The notes: generated from the sequence alone by a model not told the origin. A stretch of 64,000 nucleotides of DNA from Frigidibacter oleivorans (GCF_003993775.1 NZ_RJRZ01000002.1:372001-436000), one strand, 5' to 3'; counted from the first letter of the stretch, positions 25,899 to 35,581 are shown. Numbers and translations: made by a program.

Positions 25899-26669
25899 TC
25901 ACTCCGGGCCCAGCACGTCGGGCGTCCGCCAGCCGAGGTGCTGGCCTCCGTCCACGCAGATGAGCTGCCCCGTCACCGCCCGCGCATCCAGAAGATAGCC
26001 GAGCGCCGCCACGATATCGTCCGCATCGGCGCCCCGGCCCAGAACCGTCGCGGCGCGCTGGCGGGCGAAGTGGTCGGCGCTTTGCCGCGCGCCCTGCATC
26101 GTCGGGCCCGGACCGATGGCATTGACCCGGATCGCCGGGGCCAGCGCCTGTGCGGCCGTCCGCGTCAAGGCCCACAACCCCGCCTTCGCCAGCGAATAGG
26201 TCATGAATTCGGGCGTAGGCTTCAGCACCCGCTGGTCGATCATGTTGACGACCAGCGCCGTCGCCACCGGCTCGCCGTCCTGCGTGCCGGCCGCCGGGGC
26301 CTGTGCCGCGAATGCCTGGATCAGCTGGAACGGCGCCCGCAGGTTCGACCCGATATGCCGGTTCCAGCTGTCGCGCGTGGCGCTGTGGAGCGTGTCGTAT
26401 TCGAAGATCGAGGCGTTGTTCACCAGCACCGTCAGCGGGCCGAGCGCGGCCGCCGCCCGCCCGACCAGCGCGGCCGTCTGGTCCTCGTCCAGCAGATCGG
26501 CCGCCAGCGTCACCGCGCGCACGCCCGCCGCCCGCGCCTCGGCCGCCGTCGCCTCGGCCGCCTCGGCCGAGCCATGGTAGTGGATTGCCACGTCATGCCC
26601 CCGGCGGGCGAGGCACAGCGCGATCTCGCGCCCGATCCGGCGGGCCGCGCCGGTGACGAGCGCCGTCAT
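25899..26669 (-). CDS. SDR-family oxidoreductase, pteridine-reductase/FolM-like
   Basis: 256 residues, Rossmann fold. The cofactor loop is TGAARRIGREIA, with the second Arg favouring NADPH, then NNAS and the active-site Y-x3-K in YSLAKAG. VNMIDQRV before the catalytic Tyr and RVNAIGPGPT after it resemble pteridine reductase and FolM (dihydromonapterin reductase). Likely role: reduction of pterins or folate; a general ketoreductase is an alternative. Its start overlaps the stop of the small membrane-protein gene (ATGA), so the two are coupled. Confidence 0.8.
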   Translation of the reverse strand: MTALVTGAARRIGREIALCLARRGHDVAIHYHGSAEAAEATAAEARAAGVRAVTLAADLLDEDQTAALVGRAAAALGPLTVLVNNASIFEYDTLHSATRDSWNRHIGSNLRAPFQLIQAFAAQAPAAGTQDGEPVATALVVNMIDQRVLKPTPEFMTYSLAKAGLWALTRTAAQALAPAIRVNAIGPGPTMQGARQSADHFARQRAATVLGRGADADDIVAALGYLLDARAVTGQLICVDGGQHLGWRTPDVLGPE

Positions 26670-26785
26670 CTGCGGACCCCCCGACGGCGGGGCGGCGCGC
26701 CGCGACGGCCGCGCACCCGGAAGGCGCCGACCATGCCCAGTACCGCCATCACCAGCAGAAACAGCAGGACGATCTTCAGCAGCAT
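26666..26785 (-). CDS. 39-residue single-pass membrane protein
   Basis: A short ORF starting with ATG at 26785: MLLKIVLLFLLVMAVLGMV, then a strongly basic Arg/Pro tail. One transmembrane helix with a positive C-terminus suggests an inner-membrane protein with its tail in the cytoplasm. It begins 4 nt after the S49 peptidase stop and its own stop overlaps the SDR start (ATGA), so it is embedded in a three-gene operon. Function unknown. Confidence 0.65.
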   Translation of the reverse strand: MLLKIVLLFLLVMAVLGMVGAFRVRGRRGAPPRRRGVRR

Positions 26786-26789
26786 CCGG

Positions 26790-27611
26790 TCACAGCCCGT
26801 AGCGCGACCAGAGCGCATGCTCTTCCGCCGCGCCGATCAGCTGCCCCGCCGCCTCGGTCCCGATCCGGCGCAACAGCGGGCGGCGCCGCGCCAGGACCGT
26901 CATCCGCACCTTGTCGCCATACAGCTCCTTCAGCTTCGGCACCGGATGGGCGATGCCATCGGCAAGCCCCGCCTCGACCGCGCCCTGCCCGACGAAGACC
27001 TCGCCGGTGAACAGGTCGTCGCGCGCCGCCAGCCGGTCGCCGCGCCGGGCGCGGACATGGGCGATGAAGCTGGCATGGATCTGCTCTTGCAGGCTCTTCA
27101 GCCGGTCCACATCCTCGGGCTTTTCCGGGCGGAAGGGGTCGAGGAAGCTCTTCGATCCGCCGGCGGTGTGCACCCGCCGCTCGATCCCGTGGCGGGCGAG
27201 GAATTCGGGAAAGCCGAAGCTGGCCGAGATCACGCCGATGGAGCCGAGGATCGAGCTGTCATCGGCCCAGATGTCATCGGCGGCACAGGCCAGCCAGTAG
27301 CCGCCCGAGGCCGCCACATCCTCGACGAAGGCATGGACGGGCAGCTTCGTCTCGGCCGCCAGACGGCGGATGCGGGCGGCGATCAGCGAGGATTGCACCG
27401 GCGATCCGCCCGGAGAGTTGACGACCAGTGCCACCGCCGCCGGCCTGCCGCGCCGGAAGGCCCGTTCTACCAGCGGCGCCAGCCCGGCATCGGTCAGCCC
27501 GCCGCCGCCGATCCGGCCGGCGCCGCCGATGGTGCCCTGCAGCCGCAGCACGGATACGCGCGGCGGGCGGGACAGGAAGGGCAGGGCGGGGCGGCGGGGC
27601 ATGACGGTCAT
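26790..27611 (-). CDS. S49 family peptidase (SppA/SohB-like)
   Basis: 273 residues, ClpP/crotonase fold. The catalytic Ser lies in VEDVAASGGYWLA and the general-base Lys in AGGSKSFLDPF, the Ser/Lys dyad of signal-peptide peptidase A. NSPGGSP forms the oxyanion segment. Unlike SppA it has no clear N-terminal membrane anchor; the small membrane protein encoded 4 nt downstream may compensate, which is inference. It probably degrades signal-peptide remnants or envelope peptides. Confidence 0.87.
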   Translation of the reverse strand: MTVMPRRPALPFLSRPPRVSVLRLQGTIGGAGRIGGGGLTDAGLAPLVERAFRRGRPAAVALVVNSPGGSPVQSSLIAARIRRLAAETKLPVHAFVEDVAASGGYWLACAADDIWADDSSILGSIGVISASFGFPEFLARHGIERRVHTAGGSKSFLDPFRPEKPEDVDRLKSLQEQIHASFIAHVRARRGDRLAARDDLFTGEVFVGQGAVEAGLADGIAHPVPKLKELYGDKVRMTVLARRRPLLRRIGTEAAGQLIGAAEEHALWSRYGL

Positions 27612-27723
27612 GCCCCCGATCTAGTCCGCGCCGGCCTTCGGAACAAGTCGCGCGCTTGCGCAGCGGGCCCGCGGCAATATCCTGTGCCAGCCGGGCGGGG
27701 GATACCGGGCAGGGGAAGGCAGG

Positions 27724-28611
27724 ATGATCGACAAGCTGGAGATGTTCCTCGCCCTTGCGCGCGAACGGCATTTCGGCCGGGCGGCCCTTGCGGTCGGGGT
27801 GACGCAGCCCACGCTGTCCTCGGCGATCCGGCAGCTGGAAGAGACGCTGGGCGTGCAGCTGGTGCAGCGGGGGTCGCGCTTTCAGGGCCTGACGCCCGAG
27901 GGCGAGCGGCTGCTGGACCGGGCGCGGCGGATCGTGGCGGACACCCGTGCGCTGAAGGACGAGATGCGCGCCGCCCGGCAGGGCCTGTCGGGGATGCTGC
28001 GGATCGGGGTCATCCCCACCGCGCTGCCGCGCATCGCCGAACTGACGGCGCCGCTGTTGGCGCGCGGGCCGGATCTGCGGCTGACGGTGCTGTCGCGGAC
28101 CTCGGACGGGATCCTGGCCGGGATCGAGGCGCTGGAGCTGGATGCGGGCGTCACCTATCTGGACAACGAGCCGACCGGCCGTCTGGCGCAACTGCCGCTG
28201 TGGCGCGAAAGCCTGCGGCTGCTGGTGTCGTCGCGCGATCCCCGGGCGGAGCGGGCCGAGGTGACCTGGGACGAGGTGGCGGGCCTGCCGCTGTGCCTGC
28301 TGACCCCCGACATGCAGAACCGCCGGATCGTCGACCGCCACCTGTCGCGCGCGGGCCAGCCCCCGGTCCCGCAGGTCGAGACGAATTCCACCATCGCGCT
28401 GGCGGCGCATGTGGCCACCGGCCGCTGGGGCTCGGTCGTGCCCGAGGCGCTGGCGGTCCTGTTCGCGCGTTCGGCCGATCTGGCGGCGGTCCCCATCGCG
28501 GGCGTGGGCGCGAGCCATGTGGTCGGCCTCGTCGCGCCGCTGCGAGCGCCGCATCCCCCGCTGCTGGCCGCGCTGGTCGCGGCGGCCGAGCGGCTCGGCA
28601 AGGCGCGGTGA
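27724..28611 (+). CDS. LysR-family transcriptional regulator
   Basis: 295 residues: winged helix-turn-helix at 1-60 (FGRAALAVGVTQPTLSSAIRQLEETLGVQLV) and a periplasmic-binding-like effector domain. It immediately precedes fdhD on the same strand. LysR regulators beside fdhD or formate dehydrogenase genes are common in this group, so control of formate dehydrogenase is likely, although no fdh structural genes are in the window. The 112 bp to the divergent S49 peptidase gene probably hold its operator. Confidence 0.9.
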   Translation: MIDKLEMFLALARERHFGRAALAVGVTQPTLSSAIRQLEETLGVQLVQRGSRFQGLTPEGERLLDRARRIVADTRALKDEMRAARQGLSGMLRIGVIPTALPRIAELTAPLLARGPDLRLTVLSRTSDGILAGIEALELDAGVTYLDNEPTGRLAQLPLWRESLRLLVSSRDPRAERAEVTWDEVAGLPLCLLTPDMQNRRIVDRHLSRAGQPPVPQVETNSTIALAAHVATGRWGSVVPEALAVLFARSADLAAVPIAGVGASHVVGLVAPLRAPHPPLLAALVAAAERLGKAR

Positions 28612-28673
28612 GGGCGGTTGCCAGCGGGGACGGGCCGGTCCTAGATGGGCCTGCACCCAGGAAGGAGGCCGCC

Positions 28674-29489
28674 CTGTCCGCCGATCCGATCCCGCCCCGC
28701 CCCGCCTTCACGCCGGCTGCATGGCGCGAGGGTGCATGGCAGCAGGTGGACCGCCCCTTGGCCGAAGAGGTGCCGGTGGCGATCACCATCAACGGCACCA
28801 CGCAGGCGGTGATGATGGCGACACCCGCCGATCTGGAGGATTTCGCCCGCGGCTTCCTGCTGACCGAGGGGCTGGCCCGGCCGGACGAGATCGAGGAGAT
28901 GACGATCCTGCCGCTGGCCGAGGGGATCGAGGCGCAGGTCTGGCTGGCCGCGCCCGCCGCCGACCGGGTCGCCGCGCGGCGGCGGTCGATGGCCGGGCCG
29001 GTGGGCTGCGGCCTGTGCGGAATCGACAGCCTGGCCGAGGCGCTGCGCCCCTTGCCGCAGGTCGCCGACGGGCCGCGGGTGACCCATGCCGATATCGCCG
29101 CGGCCATGGCGGCGCTGGCGGCGGCGCAGCCTTTGCACGACGCGACCCGCGCGGTCCATGGCGCGGGGTTCTGGCAGCCGCAGGCGCCGATCCTGGTGCG
29201 CGAGGATGTGGGCCGGCACAATGCGCTGGACAAGCTGGCGGGGGCGATGCTGGCGGCGGGACGGGAGGCGTCGGCGGGCGTGGTGGTGCTGACCAGCCGC
29301 ATTTCGGCCGACATGGTGCAGAAGGCCGCGATCATCGGCGCGCCGGTGATCGTCGCGGCCTCTGCCCCCACGACGCTGGCCGTGCGCGAGGCCACGCGCG
29401 CCGGGCTGACGCTGATCGCGCGCACCCGCGGCGCCGCGTTCGAGCTGCACAGCCATCCGCAGCGCCTGCAGGGCGGGCCCGCCGCCTGA
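28674..29489 (+). CDS. fdhD: Formate dehydrogenase sulfurtransferase FdhD
   Basis: About 271 residues. FdhD moves sulfur from IscS to the molybdenum cofactor to activate formate dehydrogenase. The sulfur-carrying Cys pair is in GPVGCGLCGIDSL; EEVPVAITINGT, MMATPADLEDFARGFLLTEG and VREDVGRHNALDKL are typical. The start is unusual. The only canonical upstream codon is a GTG at 28608 overlapping the LysR stop (GTGA) with no good ribosome site. A CTG at 28674 instead has a perfect AAGGAGG at 5 nt spacing and gives a protein of ordinary length. Molybdopterin genes moaD/moaE lie 8 kb away. Confidence 0.88.
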   Translation: MSADPIPPRPAFTPAAWREGAWQQVDRPLAEEVPVAITINGTTQAVMMATPADLEDFARGFLLTEGLARPDEIEEMTILPLAEGIEAQVWLAAPAADRVAARRRSMAGPVGCGLCGIDSLAEALRPLPQVADGPRVTHADIAAAMAALAAAQPLHDATRAVHGAGFWQPQAPILVREDVGRHNALDKLAGAMLAAGREASAGVVVLTSRISADMVQKAAIIGAPVIVAASAPTTLAVREATRAGLTLIARTRGAAFELHSHPQRLQGGPAA

Positions 29490-29504
29490 CCTTTCCGATC
29501 CGCC

Positions 29505-30521
29505 TCAGGCAGGCATCGGGAACCGCAGGCGCGATACGGTGCCGCCGTCGGGATGGCGGATCATCGCGATATCGGCGTCGAGTTGCTGGGCGAACTGCCG
29601 CGCGATCATCAGGCCAAGGCTTTCGGTCCGGTCCAGCGCGAAATCCGACGGCAGGCCCACGCCGTCATCGTGGATCTCCAGCAGGGCGCGGGCCGGATCG
29701 CTGTCGCAGTCGCGGGACAGCCGGATCCGCAGCTGGCCCGCGCGACCGTCGGGAAAGGCATGTTCCATGGCATTGGCCAGAAACTCGGTGGCGATCAGCC
29801 CCAGCGGCACCGACTGGTCGGGGCCGATCCGCACCGTCTCGGCCTCGACGTCGCAGCGGATGCGGCCGGCCGCCCCGGCGGAATTCAGCAGATCCTCGGA
29901 CATGTCCTGCAGGAAGCGGGCGAAGTCGATCTGCTGCATGCCGGGGTCGTGCAGCATCCGCTGCATCCGCGCGATCAGCGCGATCCGGTTGACCGCCTCG
30001 TCCAGCGCCTTGCGCGCCGCCGCGTCGGCCACCTGCCGGCGCTGCAGCTTCAGCAGCGAGGCGACGGCGGTCAGGTTGTTGGACACGCGGTGCTGAAGTT
30101 CGTGGAACATCAGCCGGCGGGATTCGGCCAGTTCGGCATTGCGCTGCATCTCGCGCGCCTGACCTTCGGCGGCGCGGCGCATCAGGTGCAGGATCAGGAT
30201 GTCGGTCGCCACGATCAGCACATAGAAGCCCATGGCCAGGGCCGAGGACGGGGTCAGCGCCACCGAGCGGAGCGGCGGAATGAAGAAGTACCAGCTGGCC
30301 AGCCCGCAGGCGATGCCGGCGGCCACGCCGGGCCGGATCCCGGCGAAGAAGGTGGTCAGGATCACCGCCGGAAAGAAGGTCAGGAAGGGAAAGCCCGGCG
30401 GCAGGATGCCATCGAGCAGGTAGCGCAGCAGAAAGGCTGCGAGCGAGGCGAGCGCGGCGAAGCTCCATCGCCACATCCGGCTTCGCGGCACAAGGGACCA
30501 CGCGCTGATGGCATCGAGCAT
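29505..30521 (-). CDS. Membrane HWE/HisKA_2 sensor histidine kinase with DUF4118-like N-terminus
   Basis: 338 residues. Residues about 20-120 contain about four close membrane helices, including LPPGFPFLTFFPAVILTTFFAG and the paired PGVAAGIACGLASWYFF, as in the KdpD-type DUF4118 domain. A short linker leads to the phospho-acceptor block FHELQHRVSNNLTAVASLL and an ATPase domain with EFLANAMEHAFP and DDGVGLP. There is no periplasmic sensor loop of note and no adjacent regulator gene. ATG at 30521 is chosen for the GGAG upstream. It is divergent from the glycosyltransferase with 143 bp between. Confidence 0.85.
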   Translation of the reverse strand: MLDAISAWSLVPRSRMWRWSFAALASLAAFLLRYLLDGILPPGFPFLTFFPAVILTTFFAGIRPGVAAGIACGLASWYFFIPPLRSVALTPSSALAMGFYVLIVATDILILHLMRRAAEGQAREMQRNAELAESRRLMFHELQHRVSNNLTAVASLLKLQRRQVADAAARKALDEAVNRIALIARMQRMLHDPGMQQIDFARFLQDMSEDLLNSAGAAGRIRCDVEAETVRIGPDQSVPLGLIATEFLANAMEHAFPDGRAGQLRIRLSRDCDSDPARALLEIHDDGVGLPSDFALDRTESLGLMIARQFAQQLDADIAMIRHPDGGTVSRLRFPMPA

Positions 30522-30664
30522 GTACAGGCACTCCGGCAACCAGCTTCTTCTAGTGGGGGGCGGAATTTCTGTCCACAGCTACCCGGCGGAAGCTGCCCCC
30601 ATCACTTTGCATGTGCAGCGAATGCGCGGTATCCTGCCGCGGCATTGCAGGCAGGGGATATTGC

Positions 30665-31927
30665 ATGACCGACCAATCCAGCCGCCGGGTCCTGATCGTG
30701 GTCGAAAACCTTCCCGTGCCGCTGGACCGCCGCGTCTGGCTGGAGGCGACGACCCTGGTGGGCCGGGGCTATCATGTCTCGGTCATCTGCCCGACGGGGC
30801 GGGGCTGGGACGCGCCCTACGAATGCCTGGAAGGCGTGCATATCTACCGCTATCCCGAACCGCCCGAGGCGCATTCCGGCGCCAAGGCCTATGCGGTCGA
30901 ATACGGCCTCGCGCTGTGGCACATGTTCCGGCTGGCGCGGAAGGTGCGCCGCGAACAGGGGTTCGACGTGATCCACGGCTGCAACCCGCCCGACCTGGTC
31001 TTCCTGCTGGCCTGGCGCTGGCGGCTGGCGGGGGTGCGCTATCTCTTCGACCATCACGACGTCTGCCCCGAACTGTTCGAGGCGAAGTTCGGCCGCAAGG
31101 GGCTGCTCTACCGGGTGATGCTGTGGTGGGAAAAGCTGACCTTCGCCACCGCCTCCGTCTCCATCGCCACCAACGAAAGTTTCCGCGCCATCGCCGAGGG
31201 CCGGGGCGGCATGGCGCCCGCGGATGTATTCGTCGTCCGATCCGCCCCGCGGATCGAGAAGTTCGAGCTGCGCCCCGCCGACCCGGCACACCGGAAGGGC
31301 GCCGACATCCTGCTGGGCTACGTCGGCGTGATCGGCCAGCAGGAGGGTATGGACCTGCTGGTGGCGGCGGTGGACCATCTGGTGCGCAAGCTCGGCTATC
31401 CGTCAGTACATGTGGCGATCGTGGGCTTCGGCCCGCATCTGCCCGAGGTGCAGAAGGACGTGGCGGCGCGCGGGCTGGAGGCGCATTTCACCTTCACCGG
31501 GCCGCTCTACGGCGAAGACCTGCTGGCGGTGCTGAATTCCGCCGATATCGGCGTGTCGCCCGATCCGAAGAACCCGATGAACGATATCTCCACCATGAAC
31601 AAGGTCATGGAATACATGACGCTGGAAAAGCCGGTGGTGCAGTTCGACCTGACCGAGGGCCGCGCCTCGGCGGGGGAGGCCTCGCTCTATGCCCGGGCGA
31701 ACGATCCCGAGGATTTCGCCCGCCAGATCGCGCGGCTGATCGACGATCCGGCGCTGCGGTCGCGGATGGGCAAGCTGGGGCGGGAACGGGTGCTGTCGCG
31801 GCTGAGCTGGGATCATTCGGTGCCGCATCTGCTGGCCGCCTATGACCGGGTCTTCGCCAGGGCCGGCAAGACCGCGCCGCTGCCGGCGCCGGCGGGTGGC
31901 GGCACGGCCGCCTCCACCGCCGGCTGA
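30665..31927 (+). CDS. GT4-family glycosyltransferase
   Basis: 420 residues, GT-B fold: N-terminal VLIVVENLPVPLDRRVW and DVIHGCNPPDL, C-terminal GYVGVIGQQEGMDLLV and SPDPKNPMNDISTMNKVMEYM, where the Glu sits in the nucleotide-sugar site. It resembles exopolysaccharide glycosyltransferases of the WbuB/ExoL type. It marks the left end of the polysaccharide locus and ends exactly where the convergent rhomboid gene ends. The sugar is not predictable. Confidence 0.88.
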   Translation: MTDQSSRRVLIVVENLPVPLDRRVWLEATTLVGRGYHVSVICPTGRGWDAPYECLEGVHIYRYPEPPEAHSGAKAYAVEYGLALWHMFRLARKVRREQGFDVIHGCNPPDLVFLLAWRWRLAGVRYLFDHHDVCPELFEAKFGRKGLLYRVMLWWEKLTFATASVSIATNESFRAIAEGRGGMAPADVFVVRSAPRIEKFELRPADPAHRKGADILLGYVGVIGQQEGMDLLVAAVDHLVRKLGYPSVHVAIVGFGPHLPEVQKDVAARGLEAHFTFTGPLYGEDLLAVLNSADIGVSPDPKNPMNDISTMNKVMEYMTLEKPVVQFDLTEGRASAGEASLYARANDPEDFARQIARLIDDPALRSRMGKLGRERVLSRLSWDHSVPHLLAAYDRVFARAGKTAPLPAPAGGGTAASTAG

Positions 31928-32584
31928 TCAGCCGCGCCGGGCCATCAGCCAGCCGGCCGCCAGCCCCGCCAGCGCACCGCCCAGATGGGTTTCCCAGGCG
32001 ATGCGCCCGCCCAGCAGCAGCCACATCGCGGCGTTCAGCGCCACGAAGCCCGCCGCCGCGCCCGCCAGCCCGCGCAGCCACTGCCGGCCCGGCCGCCCCG
32101 CCAGCCGCGCCGCGACCAGCGCGGCGAGGAAGCCGAAGACGATGCCCGAGGCGCCGACCATCGGCGCCGCGCCCCGGTTCAGCGCCGCGAAGCCGAGCCC
32201 GCCCCCCAGCTGCGACAGCGCCCACAGCGTCAGGATCGCCCGCCGGCCGAAGCGCAGCGCGATCTCGGGCATCAGCAGCCGCAGCGTCACCACATTGCCC
32301 AGCAGATGCCCCGGCCCCGCATGCAGCAGCGCATAGGTGGCGAACATCGTCACCGGCTGGGCGGCGAAGTTCGGCTGCCAGCCGCCGCGGATCAGCCCCG
32401 ACCAGAAGCCGCCATACTGATAGGCCATCGGCCGCCACCGGGCAGAACCGATCAGGCCGTGATCCGCCGCCGTCAGCAGCGCCTCGATCGCCACGCACAG
32501 CGCGCAAAGCAGCCACAGCGGCAGGGCCGCGGGCAGGCTGGCCGCCCCCGGCCCGTTCACGGCGCGGATCTTCATCGCTGACAT
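31928..32584 (-). CDS. Rhomboid-family intramembrane serine protease
   Basis: 218 residues with about six membrane segments. The catalytic dyad is visible: Ser146 in VGASGIVFG and His200 in ETHLGG; GHLLGNVVTL supplies the conserved loop. The start at 32584 (MSAMKIRAV) is the longest; ATG 32575 is possible. It lies 25 bp downstream of the exosortase gene on the same strand. Whether it processes exosortase substrates or is simply co-located is unknown. Confidence 0.87.
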   Translation of the reverse strand: MSAMKIRAVNGPGAASLPAALPLWLLCALCVAIEALLTAADHGLIGSARWRPMAYQYGGFWSGLIRGGWQPNFAAQPVTMFATYALLHAGPGHLLGNVVTLRLLMPEIALRFGRRAILTLWALSQLGGGLGFAALNRGAAPMVGASGIVFGFLAALVAARLAGRPGRQWLRGLAGAAAGFVALNAAMWLLLGGRIAWETHLGGALAGLAAGWLMARRG

Positions 32585-32609
32585 ATCCCGTCCGGACTCC
32601 GGTCGCGGA

Positions 32610-34220
32610 TCATTCCGGGATGAAGCGTGGCAGTCTTGGCAGGACCTGCGCAACCAGTTGCTGCAACCGCGCCTCGGCATCTGCCTCGGACTCGTCCCCC
32701 ACGATCGGGGTGACGAAGCGGACCAGCGCGCCATCGGTGCGGCCGCGCACCAGCCCGTCGCGCACCACGGCCAGCTTCGCGGCATAGTCGTTGGTCATCC
32801 GCCGCCCGCGCTGTTCGAACCAGTACCAGACCAGTTGCCGGGACAGGCCCTTCTGGATCACCGCACGGTTCACCTGGAAGGTGCCCTGCACCGTGCCGGG
32901 GAACGAGCGGGTGACCTGTTCCAGCGAGAAAATCTCCCACCCGCCGACGGGCAGGCAGACCTCGGGCGAATGGATGCCCGCGCCCTCGGTCTGGTTCTCG
33001 TACCAGGCGGCGAAGAAGTTGACGGCGCCCGCCTGGCCGGGCGCGGCAAAGGTCATGTGGACATAGTCGGTGGCCGCCAGCACCTGAACCACCTCGGGGT
33101 CCAGCGGCTCGTTGAAGCCGGACCAGTCGTCCAGCGCGCGGGGAAACAGCAGGAACTGGTCGCGCGACACCGGTTCGCGGGCGGGCGCCGGCGCGGCCAG
33201 CGTGACCGCCGTCACCGCCAGCGTCAGCAGCGCGGCGGCGGCCAGGGGGCGGGCCGGGCCGATGTTGCGCAGGCGCGCGATCTCGGCCGCGAAGCCCTGC
33301 GTGTCGAGGTCGATGGTCTGGGCCAGCGTCAGCGGGGTCCGGGTGGTGCGCTGCAGCATCGTGGCGGTCAGGAACAGGATCGCCACGCAGGTGCCGAAGA
33401 TCACCCAGCCCTCGAAGAAATGCAGGAACCCCTCGGCCTGTTCGATGCCGTAGCGGTCGACCAGCACCCCGATGACCCCGATGCGGAAGGCGTTCATGAA
33501 CACGGTCAGCGGCGCGGCCATCAGCAAGAGCGTCGCCTTGTGCCACAGCGGGCCGCGATAGAGGATCGAGAACAGGTAGGAAAAACTCAGGATCGGGAAC
33601 AGGTAGCGCAGGCCGGAACAGGCCTCGGCCACCTGCAGCTTGTAGATGCCGAGGTCGATCACGTTGCCTTCCAGATAGACCGGCACCCCGGCCAGCGCGA
33701 TGAACCAGACGCCCAGTTCCGAGGAGACGAGCTGCAGGAAGATCGTCAGCTTCCAGTACAGGATCTGCGGCAGCGGCAGCATGAAGATCAGGTGCAGCAC
33801 CGGGGCCCAGTGCCGGCGGCCCGACCGCCAGCCGAAGCCGGTCAGCACCACGCCGCCGACCCACAGGATGAAGCCGTAGGTCACGACATCCGGGATGCGC
33901 ACCAGATTGCCGAGCACCGCCACCGTGAGCGCGGCCAGGATCAGCAGGATGCCGGGCAGGCGGCTGTCGCCGGGAACCGGCATCCGGCCGGCCTGCCGGT
34001 CCCGCCGCAACTCGCGCAGGAACAGGTAGGTCGAGATGATCGGGATCAGCGGTCCGTGGCTGTATTCCGGCGTCGACCATGCCGCCGCCAGCGCGGCGAA
34101 ACCCGGCCAGAACAGCGGCAGCGGCGCCGCCAGCAGCAGCACGAACCAGCCCGCCGCGACCGGGTCCACGCCCTGAAGCCGGGCGGCGGTCCTGCCTTCG
34201 GGCGGTGTGGTCATCGGCAT
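32610..34220 (-). CDS. xrtD: VPLPA-CTERM-specific exosortase fused to EpsI domain
   Basis: 536 residues. The N-terminal part has about eight membrane segments with the exosortase catalytic residues Cys201 (EACSGLRYL) and Arg246 (FMNAFRIG). After a transmembrane segment near residue 330 a periplasmic EpsI domain follows ([16 protein letters not shown]). The fused layout is that of exosortase D. It cuts VPLPA-CTERM proteins at the inner membrane; a matching substrate is encoded at 48659. The ATG has GGAGG 8 nt upstream. It stands among polysaccharide export genes, the usual setting for exosortases. Confidence 0.87.
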   Translation of the reverse strand: MPMTTPPEGRTAARLQGVDPVAAGWFVLLLAAPLPLFWPGFAALAAAWSTPEYSHGPLIPIISTYLFLRELRRDRQAGRMPVPGDSRLPGILLILAALTVAVLGNLVRIPDVVTYGFILWVGGVVLTGFGWRSGRRHWAPVLHLIFMLPLPQILYWKLTIFLQLVSSELGVWFIALAGVPVYLEGNVIDLGIYKLQVAEACSGLRYLFPILSFSYLFSILYRGPLWHKATLLLMAAPLTVFMNAFRIGVIGVLVDRYGIEQAEGFLHFFEGWVIFGTCVAILFLTATMLQRTTRTPLTLAQTIDLDTQGFAAEIARLRNIGPARPLAAAALLTLAVTAVTLAAPAPAREPVSRDQFLLFPRALDDWSGFNEPLDPEVVQVLAATDYVHMTFAAPGQAGAVNFFAAWYENQTEGAGIHSPEVCLPVGGWEIFSLEQVTRSFPGTVQGTFQVNRAVIQKGLSRQLVWYWFEQRGRRMTNDYAAKLAVVRDGLVRGRTDGALVRFVTPIVGDESEADAEARLQQLVAQVLPRLPRFIPE

Positions 34221-34321
34221 CCGTCAGCCTCCGGTCGTCGGGCGGACGGGCAGGGCGCGGGCCGCGCCTGACCGTCGCCGTTGCGTTCACGCCCGCCCGG
34301 ACTGGGCCGGGCCGGGCCCGT

Positions 34322-35581
34322 TCAGGGCAGCAGCACGAAGCTGCGCTCCAGCGTCAGGAACACGCTGTCGGACCGGGCCGTGTCCTCGCCCTCCTCGTCG
34401 CGCATCCGGTGGCGGTAGCCCAGCGACAGGTCCCATGTCTGCGCCAGCGTCCGGCGATAGGCGGCGGACAGGGTGCCGTCCCGCGTCGTCTCGTCATCCC
34501 CGCCCTGCTCTTCCGACACGACATAGGACAGGTTCAGCGACAGCGCGCTCAGCGGCCCGATCTCGCGGCTGAGGCCCGCGCGCAGGCCGGTCAGCAGCGT
34601 TTCCTCGTCATCCTCGCCCGACCGCACGCTGCGGTTCAGGCCGAAATCGACACGCCCCAGCGGCATGTCGCGCCGCCAGTCGAAACGGCCGGTCAGCATG
34701 GTCTTGTCCGCGGCTTCGGAATGGGTGGCGCCGATGCGGAACCCGATCCGGCCGGCGGGCAGGTCGCGGTCGCGGCCGAATTCCAGCCGGGTGCGCAGGC
34801 CCTCGGGCGGATCGTCGAAGCCCAGCACCCCGGTCCACAGCCCGTCGGGGCGCTGCCGGTCCAGTTCGACATCGAGGCCGGGCGTTTCGCGGGCGTCCTC
34901 GTCCTCGGCCTTGTAGTGGGAATAGCGCAGGGTCACGCGCCCCTCGGTCGCGTGGTCGAAGGCATGGCGCAGCCGCGCGCTGACCGTTTCGCGCCGGTAG
35001 GGATCGTTGGCGCCATCGTCGTCGGAATAGTCGACGTCGCGCAGGTTCGCCTCCAGCCCGAAGCCCACCGGCGTGCCGATGCCCCAGTCGATGCGCGCGC
35101 CCAGTTCCGCGTCCTCCCGCAGCCCGGTGCCGCGTTCGTCCTCGACGCCCAGCGGATCGTCGGGATCGGGCAGCAGCGAGGTGATGGGGATGCGGCGATA
35201 GCGCCCGGTGACCGACAGCGCGGCGGTCGCCGCCTCGCGCGAATAGCTGAAGAACAGTCGCGGATCGGTCAGACCGTTCACCGTGTCGTCGGCCTCGGGC
35301 CCGTCGTCGATGCGCACCAGCCCGCCCAGATCGAAGATCAGCTCGCTGGTGGGGGTCGCGCTGTGCCAGCGCAGGGACATCGAGGTCAGCGACTGGTCGG
35401 TGCGGCCGAGGCTGTCTGGGTCGAGCCCCAGATTCTCGGTGCTTTCCAGCCGCTCGGTCACGTTGAAGGTCAGGCGCGGCTGCACCTCGTCCTGCGCCGC
35501 GGCGGGCAGGGCGCCCGCCACCAGCACCAGCCCGGTCCGGACCAGCCCGCGCCAGACCGAGGCCCGCCCGATCATAGCCAT
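34322..35581 (-). CDS. Outer-membrane beta-barrel protein of the exosortase/EPS locus
   Basis: 419 residues with a signal peptide (LVLVAGALPAAAQ) and then alternating amphipathic strands (VSARLRHAF, GRVTLRYSHYKAED, LSLGYRHRMR), ending in an aromatic/hydrophobic tail (LERSFVLLP). This is the character of a 16- to 18-strand outer-membrane barrel. Similar proteins accompany exosortase systems and may form the polysaccharide outlet. It is placed between xrtD and the Wza-like gene. ATG 35581 assumed; ATG 35575 possible. Confidence 0.72.
   Translation of the reverse strand: MAMIGRASVWRGLVRTGLVLVAGALPAAAQDEVQPRLTFNVTERLESTENLGLDPDSLGRTDQSLTSMSLRWHSATPTSELIFDLGGLVRIDDGPEADDTVNGLTDPRLFFSYSREAATAALSVTGRYRRIPITSLLPDPDDPLGVEDERGTGLREDAELGARIDWGIGTPVGFGLEANLRDVDYSDDDGANDPYRRETVSARLRHAFDHATEGRVTLRYSHYKAEDEDARETPGLDVELDRQRPDGLWTGVLGFDDPPEGLRTRLEFGRDRDLPAGRIGFRIGATHSEAADKTMLTGRFDWRRDMPLGRVDFGLNRSVRSGEDDEETLLTGLRAGLSREIGPLSALSLNLSYVVSEEQGGDDETTRDGTLSAAYRRTLAQTWDLSLGYRHRMRDEEGEDTARSDSVFLTLERSFVLLP

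Noticed and set aside
25860-28610. Long plus-strand frame leading into fdhD, opposite the SDR and S49 genes
   Set aside because: It is the shadow of three well-supported minus-strand genes plus the LysR gene in another frame; only its last part (fdhD) resembles a protein family.
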